A stretch of 62,806 nucleotides of DNA from Clostridia bacterium. Its GTDB lineage: Bacteria; Bacillota; Clostridia; Oscillospirales; Acutalibacteraceae. A program made the position numbers and the translations under genes. Of the stretch, positions 59,473 through 62,806 are shown piece by piece. Position 1 is the first letter of the stretch; each line of letters opens with the position of its first letter. The notes under the pieces were generated by a model. The model searched no databases, was not told the DNA's origin, and saw nothing but the letters and a program-made list of their open reading frames with translations. The stretch is from the NCBI GenBank assembly GCA_017454815.1, contig JAFTCG010000070.1, forward strand, positions 1-62,806, given 5' to 3'.

Positions 59473-60747
59473 ATGGTAAAAGCGATCGTCGGAGCCAACT
59501 GGGGCGATGAAGGAAAAGGTAAAATAACGGACATGTTTGCGGGCGACGCGGACATAGTCATCAGATTCCAGGGCGGCGCGAATGCCGGACACACTATCAT
59601 CAACAACTACGGCAAATTTGCCCTGCATCTTCTGCCGTCGGGAGTTTGCAGCCCGAACACTCTCAACATCATCGGAAACGGCGTTGCTTTTGACGTGAAG
59701 AAATTCAAAAACGAGCTCGAGGCTGTCGTCGCCGCAGGCGTGCCGATGCCGAAAATCCTCGTCTCCGAAAGAGCGCAGATCCTGATGCCTTACCACATCA
59801 TGCTCGACGAATATGAGGAAATGCGCCTCGCCGACAAACAGTTCGGCTCGACAAAATCGGGCATAGCTCCGTTTTATTCGGACAAATATGCAAAAATCGG
59901 CTTCCAGGTCTGCGAGCTTTTTGACGAGGAATATCTCAAAGAAAAAGTTGCCAACGTATGCACTCTGAAGAACCTCATCTTCCGCCATGTTTACGGCAAG
60001 GACGGGATCGATGAGCAGGAGCTTTTCAACACCCTCATGGAATACCGCGAGATCGTCAAACCCTACGTTGCCGATACTGCAAAAATCGTCCGTCAGGCGA
60101 TAAAAGAAGGCAAGAATATCCTGCTCGAAGGTCAGCTCGGCTCGCTGAAGGATACCGACTTCGGCATCTATCCGATGGTCACATCTTCCTCGACTCTTGC
60201 CGGTTACGGTGCGGTCGGCGCAGGGATTCCTCCGTATGAGATCAAGGATATTATTGCCGTGACGAAAGCATATTCCAGCGCTGTCGGCGCAGGTGAATTT
60301 GTAAGCGAGATATTCGGCGAAGAAGCCGAGCAGATGCGTATTCACGGCGGCGACGCAGGCGAATACGGCGCGACAACTCACCGCCCGAGGCGAATGGGAT
60401 GGTTTGACTGCGTGGCGACAAGGTACGGCTGTGAAGCCCAGGGCGCTACTCAGGCGGTGCTCACGGCGATCGACTGCCTTTCCTATCTCGACGAGATCAA
60501 AGTCTGCGTTGCATATGACATCGACGGAGAGATTACAAAGGATTTCCCCGTGACTCATCTTCTCAAGAAAGCAAAACCCGTGCTTAAAACTTTCCCCGGC
60601 TTCAAGTGCGACGTCAGGGGCATAAAAGAATTTGACAAACTCCCGAAAGAAGCAAAAGATTACGTTCTCTTCATCGAAAAGGAGATCGGCGTCCCGATCA
60701 CCATGGTGTCGAACGGCCCCGGCAGGGAAGAGATCATTTACAGATAA
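59473..60747 (+). CDS. purA: Adenylosuccinate synthetase
   Basis: PurA joins IMP and aspartate with GTP on the way to AMP. The 424-residue protein has GANWGDEGKGKITD at residues 6-19, GGANAGHTI near 35, GQLGSLKDTDFGIYPMVTSSS in outline near 222, and RPRRMGWFDCVATRYG near 300. GGAGG lies before ATG 59473. guaA follows after 12 bp, so IMP use for AMP and GMP is encoded together. Confidence 0.97.
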   Translation: MVKAIVGANWGDEGKGKITDMFAGDADIVIRFQGGANAGHTIINNYGKFALHLLPSGVCSPNTLNIIGNGVAFDVKKFKNELEAVVAAGVPMPKILVSERAQILMPYHIMLDEYEEMRLADKQFGSTKSGIAPFYSDKYAKIGFQVCELFDEEYLKEKVANVCTLKNLIFRHVYGKDGIDEQELFNTLMEYREIVKPYVADTAKIVRQAIKEGKNILLEGQLGSLKDTDFGIYPMVTSSSTLAGYGAVGAGIPPYEIKDIIAVTKAYSSAVGAGEFVSEIFGEEAEQMRIHGGDAGEYGATTHRPRRMGWFDCVATRYGCEAQGATQAVLTAIDCLSYLDEIKVCVAYDIDGEITKDFPVTHLLKKAKPVLKTFPGFKCDVRGIKEFDKLPKEAKDYVLFIEKEIGVPITMVSNGPGREEIIYR

Positions 60748-60759
60748 AAAGGCGATAAA

Positions 60760-62313
60760 ATGAAAGAATCTATTCTGGTGCTCGATTTCGGCGGACAGTA
60801 CAACCAGCTCATCGCAAGGCGCGTCAGGGAAAACAACGTCTATGCGGAGATATTGCCGTACACAACGCCCATTGAGCAAATCAAACAAAAGAATTATAAG
60901 GGCATCATTTTTACCGGCGGCCCCAACAGCGTCTACGACATGAGTTCTCCCCATTATCCAAAGGAGATACTGTCGCTGGGCGTGCCGATCCTCGGCATCT
61001 GCTACGGCTGTCAGCTTATGGCGTGGATGGCGGGAGGTGCGGTCGAGACCGCACCCGTTTCAGAATATGGCAAAATCGAGCTGAAAATCAAAAAGGAAAG
61101 CATCCTTTTCGATGGCGTGGACGACAAGAGTACCGTCTGGATGAGCCACACGGATTTTATCTCCCGGGTTCCGGACGGCTTCGAAGTCACCGCGCTGACC
61201 TACGATTGCCCGTGCGCCGCGATGGAAAACAGGGAGAGAAAACTCTACGCCGTTCAGTTCCATCCGGAAGTCACCCACACGGCCTTCGGCAAAGAAATGC
61301 TCAAAAACTTTATCTTCGGCGTTTGCGGCTGCAAAGGCGATTGGGTGATGGACAGCTTTATCGACGAAACCGTCAACAGCCTGAAGGAGAAAATCGGCGA
61401 CAAACAGGTCATTCTCGGACTTTCCGGCGGAGTTGACAGCTCCGTTGCGGCGGGACTTCTCAGCCGCGCTGTCGGCAAACAGCTAACCTGCGTTTTCGTC
61501 GATCAGGGTTTGATGAGAAAAGACGAGGGCGATTTTGTGGAGCAGACGTTCACGAAACTGTTTGACATGGATTTCGTGCGCGTCAACTGCGGCGACGTTT
61601 TCCTTGAAAAGCTCAAAGGTGTTACCGACCCGGAAGCCAAAAGAAAAATTATCAGCGAAGAATTCTACAAAGTTTTCTGGGACGAGATAAAATCAAGAGC
61701 GAAGGGCGACGCTTTCTTTGCGCAAGGCACGATCTACCCCGACAGGATAGAGAGCGGTAAAGGCGCAACCGACGGCGAATCGCAGACGTCTGTCATCAAA
61801 ACTCACCATAACATGGGCAAGATCCCCGATGACGTTGAATTCCTCGGCGTGATAGAGCCGCTCGGCGATCTGTTCAAAGATGAAGTCAGAAAAGTCGGCG
61901 AAAAGCTCGGCATCCCCAAAGAGCTCGTCTGGCGTCAGCCGTTCCCCGGGCCCGGGCTCGGAGTCAGGATAATCGGGGAGATCACGAAAGAAAAAATTGA
62001 GATCCTCCAGAATGCCGACTTCGTCCTGCGCGACGAGATGGCTAAGAACGGATATGAAAAAAATCTCAGCCAGTTCTTCTGCGTTTTCACGGGTTCGAAA
62101 GCTGTTGGCGTCATGGGCGACCACAGAACTTACGAGAACGTTATCGCCATCAGAGCCGTCACTACGGACGACTTCATGACCGCCGATTGGGCGAGGATAC
62201 CGTTCGACATTCTTGCAAAGGTGTCCAACAGGATAACAAACGAGGTCGCAGGGGTGAACAGGATCGTCTACGACATCACTTCAAAACCCCCCGGAACGGT
62301 GGAGTGGGAGTGA
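60760..62313 (+). CDS. guaA: GMP synthase (glutamine-hydrolysing)
   Basis: GuaA aminates XMP to GMP. The 517-residue protein has a class I glutaminase domain with the nucleophile in [11 protein letters not shown] near 82 and FHPEVTHT near 168, an ATP-PPase domain with [14 protein letters not shown] near 222, and the C-terminal dimerisation domain ending [12 protein letters not shown]. All key residues are intact. It shares the purA promoter and ends at TGA 62311-62313. Confidence 0.97.
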   Translation: MKESILVLDFGGQYNQLIARRVRENNVYAEILPYTTPIEQIKQKNYKGIIFTGGPNSVYDMSSPHYPKEILSLGVPILGICYGCQLMAWMAGGAVETAPVSEYGKIELKIKKESILFDGVDDKSTVWMSHTDFISRVPDGFEVTALTYDCPCAAMENRERKLYAVQFHPEVTHTAFGKEMLKNFIFGVCGCKGDWVMDSFIDETVNSLKEKIGDKQVILGLSGGVDSSVAAGLLSRAVGKQLTCVFVDQGLMRKDEGDFVEQTFTKLFDMDFVRVNCGDVFLEKLKGVTDPEAKRKIISEEFYKVFWDEIKSRAKGDAFFAQGTIYPDRIESGKGATDGESQTSVIKTHHNMGKIPDDVEFLGVIEPLGDLFKDEVRKVGEKLGIPKELVWRQPFPGPGLGVRIIGEITKEKIEILQNADFVLRDEMAKNGYEKNLSQFFCVFTGSKAVGVMGDHRTYENVIAIRAVTTDDFMTADWARIPFDILAKVSNRITNEVAGVNRIVYDITSKPPGTVEWE

Positions 62314-62460
62314 GTTTTGCTTCGCAAAACTCAGTTATGATTGCCTTTGGCAAGTTTAGAGTGAGGATGTGTTTTTGACCGGTTATGAGTTGCCTTGCGG
62401 CAACGCTGAACGTAAACGGCAATCATATCATAACTTTTGCCACCGGCAAAATCATAACTG
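62312..62460. repeat. Hairpin-rich intergenic repeat region
   Basis: The stretch after guaA holds GAGTTTTGC-ttc-GCAAAACTC (62312-62332), TTGCC-ttt-GGCAA near 62341-62352, GTTGCC-ttgc-GGCAAC near 62389-62404 and TTTTGCC-acc-GGCAAAA near 62436-62452. The words AGTTATGATTGCC and GGCAATCATATCATAACT are inverted partners about 75 bp apart. No ORF fits. It looks like a compound repeat element. Confidence 0.6.
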
Positions 62461-62499
62461 TAAACTGCAGACCAAAAAAATTACAGCAAACGAATTAAA

Positions 62500-62525
62500 C
62501 AAAAAGGCTGACCGTTTTGGTCAGC
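62500..62525 (-). terminator. Terminator of the partial symporter gene
   Basis: Minus-strand GCTGACC (62525-62519) pairs with GGTCAGC (62513-62507), followed by CTTTTTG. Confidence 0.7.
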
Positions 62526-62531
62526 AATCTG

Positions 62532-62570
62532 AACCGCCTTAAGCGAAGAAGCTTTAAGGCGGTTGTTTTT
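62532..62570 (+). terminator. Terminator of the purA-guaA operon
   Basis: AACCGCCTTAAGC (62532-62544) pairs with GCTTTAAGGCGGTT (62551-62564), one bulged T, followed by GTTTTT. It lies more than 200 bp after guaA, beyond the repeat region. Confidence 0.75.
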
Positions 62571-62583
62571 CTTTAGGATATGA

Positions 62584-62806
62584 TCAGATGCTGATTATTC
62601 CGAATCCCTGCAGGACGCTGGAGACAAGAATGAGGAGAATAAAGATCGGGGCGACCCACTTGACCATTAGCGTGTAAAACCTCTTGGTCGCAAAACGTCC
62701 GTTGAGTTCGACCTCGTCGGTAACGAGCTTCGGCGTGGTGACAAAGCCAATCATGACGCACGTCAGCATGCCGACGATCGGGAGAAGAACGCTGTTGGAA
62801 ACAAAG
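62584..62806 (-). CDS. Sodium-dependent (NSS/SNF family) transporter, C-terminal part
   Basis: This partial gene enters from the right edge. The visible 73 residues include VSNSVLLPIVGMLTCVMIGF in outline, a helix typical of the penultimate segment of neurotransmitter:sodium symporters, then a polar loop and a last helix VKWVAPIFILLILVSSVLQG, ending GIISI. These carriers import amino acids with sodium. The frame is open to the window end. Family assignment rests on the last two helices only. Confidence 0.7.
   Translation of the reverse strand, partial: FVSNSVLLPIVGMLTCVMIGFVTTPKLVTDEVELNGRFATKRFYTLMVKWVAPIFILLILVSSVLQGFGIISI

Noticed and set aside
59446..60954. A 502-codon minus-strand open frame opposite purA and guaA
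   Set aside because: It crosses from purA into guaA and shows no recognisable protein features.
1..62806. Insertion sequences, prophage genes, integrases or defence systems
   Set aside because: No transposase, recombinase, phage structural or restriction protein motif was found in any frame.

Overview
This 62.8-kb window looks like a chromosomal piece of an anaerobic Bacillota, most likely a gut-type Clostridia (Oscillospiraceae/Ruminococcaceae-like). The gene families are typical of low-complexity Gram-positives: a TrpR/YerC-type regulator heading the his operon, RqcH, DUF1934, DUF951, DUF711, a YwlG-like protein, VanY carboxypeptidases and Ddl. Anaerobic physiology is shown by a flavodiiron protein, a reverse rubrerythrin, a rubredoxin, a radical SAM activase-like protein, a PPi-type phosphofructokinase and a ferredoxin-tailed aldo/keto reductase. 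I see no insertion sequence, prophage, plasmid function, rRNA or CRISPR array. Taxonomy is inferred from gene content only.

Layout. 1-236: a hairpin-rich left edge and a tRNA-Ser(CGA). 550-1560: a surface protein with a Thr/Lys/Glu-rich stalk. 1682-9525: a complete, tightly overlapped histidine operon (regulator, hisZ, G, D, C, B, H, A, F, IE) with a strong promoter, a candidate operator and a bidirectional terminator. 9532-11047: two minus-strand genes (small membrane protein, exported metallophosphoesterase). 11116-18866: a co-directional run with an aminotransferase, trpS, a degenerate M28-like membrane protein, a CPBP protease, tadA, a Nif3-like protein, rqcH and a DUF378 protein. 18877-20613: a phosphopantetheinyl transferase fused to a TtcA-like thiolase-type PP-loop protein, then a 39-residue peptide gene with its own promoter and terminator.

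20748-31684: an orphan dTDP-glucose dehydratase (minus), an MBOAT/DHHW acyltransferase pair, an exonuclease, a DUF1015 protein, two VanY carboxypeptidases, a radical SAM protein, a repeat-bearing lipoprotein and a D-2-hydroxyacid dehydrogenase. 31700-40792: oxygen-defence and glycolytic redox genes (multidomain flavodiiron protein, PPi-phosphofructokinase, aldo/keto reductase, reverse rubrerythrin, rubredoxin) around a minus-strand lepA and a GHL10 lipoprotein. 40879-41707: a divergent SLOG protein / ribbon-helix-helix protein pair sharing a 29-bp inverted-repeat region.

41771-49775: an unknown gene behind a terminator-like leader, then ddl, DUF1934, argS, glmU, pth, an ACT protein and DUF711. 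49858-54739 (minus): prfA, sua5, coaE, a lytic transglycosylase and an M18 aminopeptidase, with a DUF951 protein upstream. 54842-62806: an S1 protein, nth, a preQ1-riboswitch-controlled queT, an exported cohesin-like protein, tcdA, a YwlG-like protein, purA, guaA, a hairpin-rich spacer and the 3' part of a sodium symporter that runs off the window.

Most of the window is conserved housekeeping. The points that look least explained are the PPTase-TtcA fusion, the orphan peptide beside it, the M28 pseudopeptidase, the SLOG/RHH divergent module, the leader of the unknown gene upstream of ddl and a rubredoxin with a shortened first metal knuckle.
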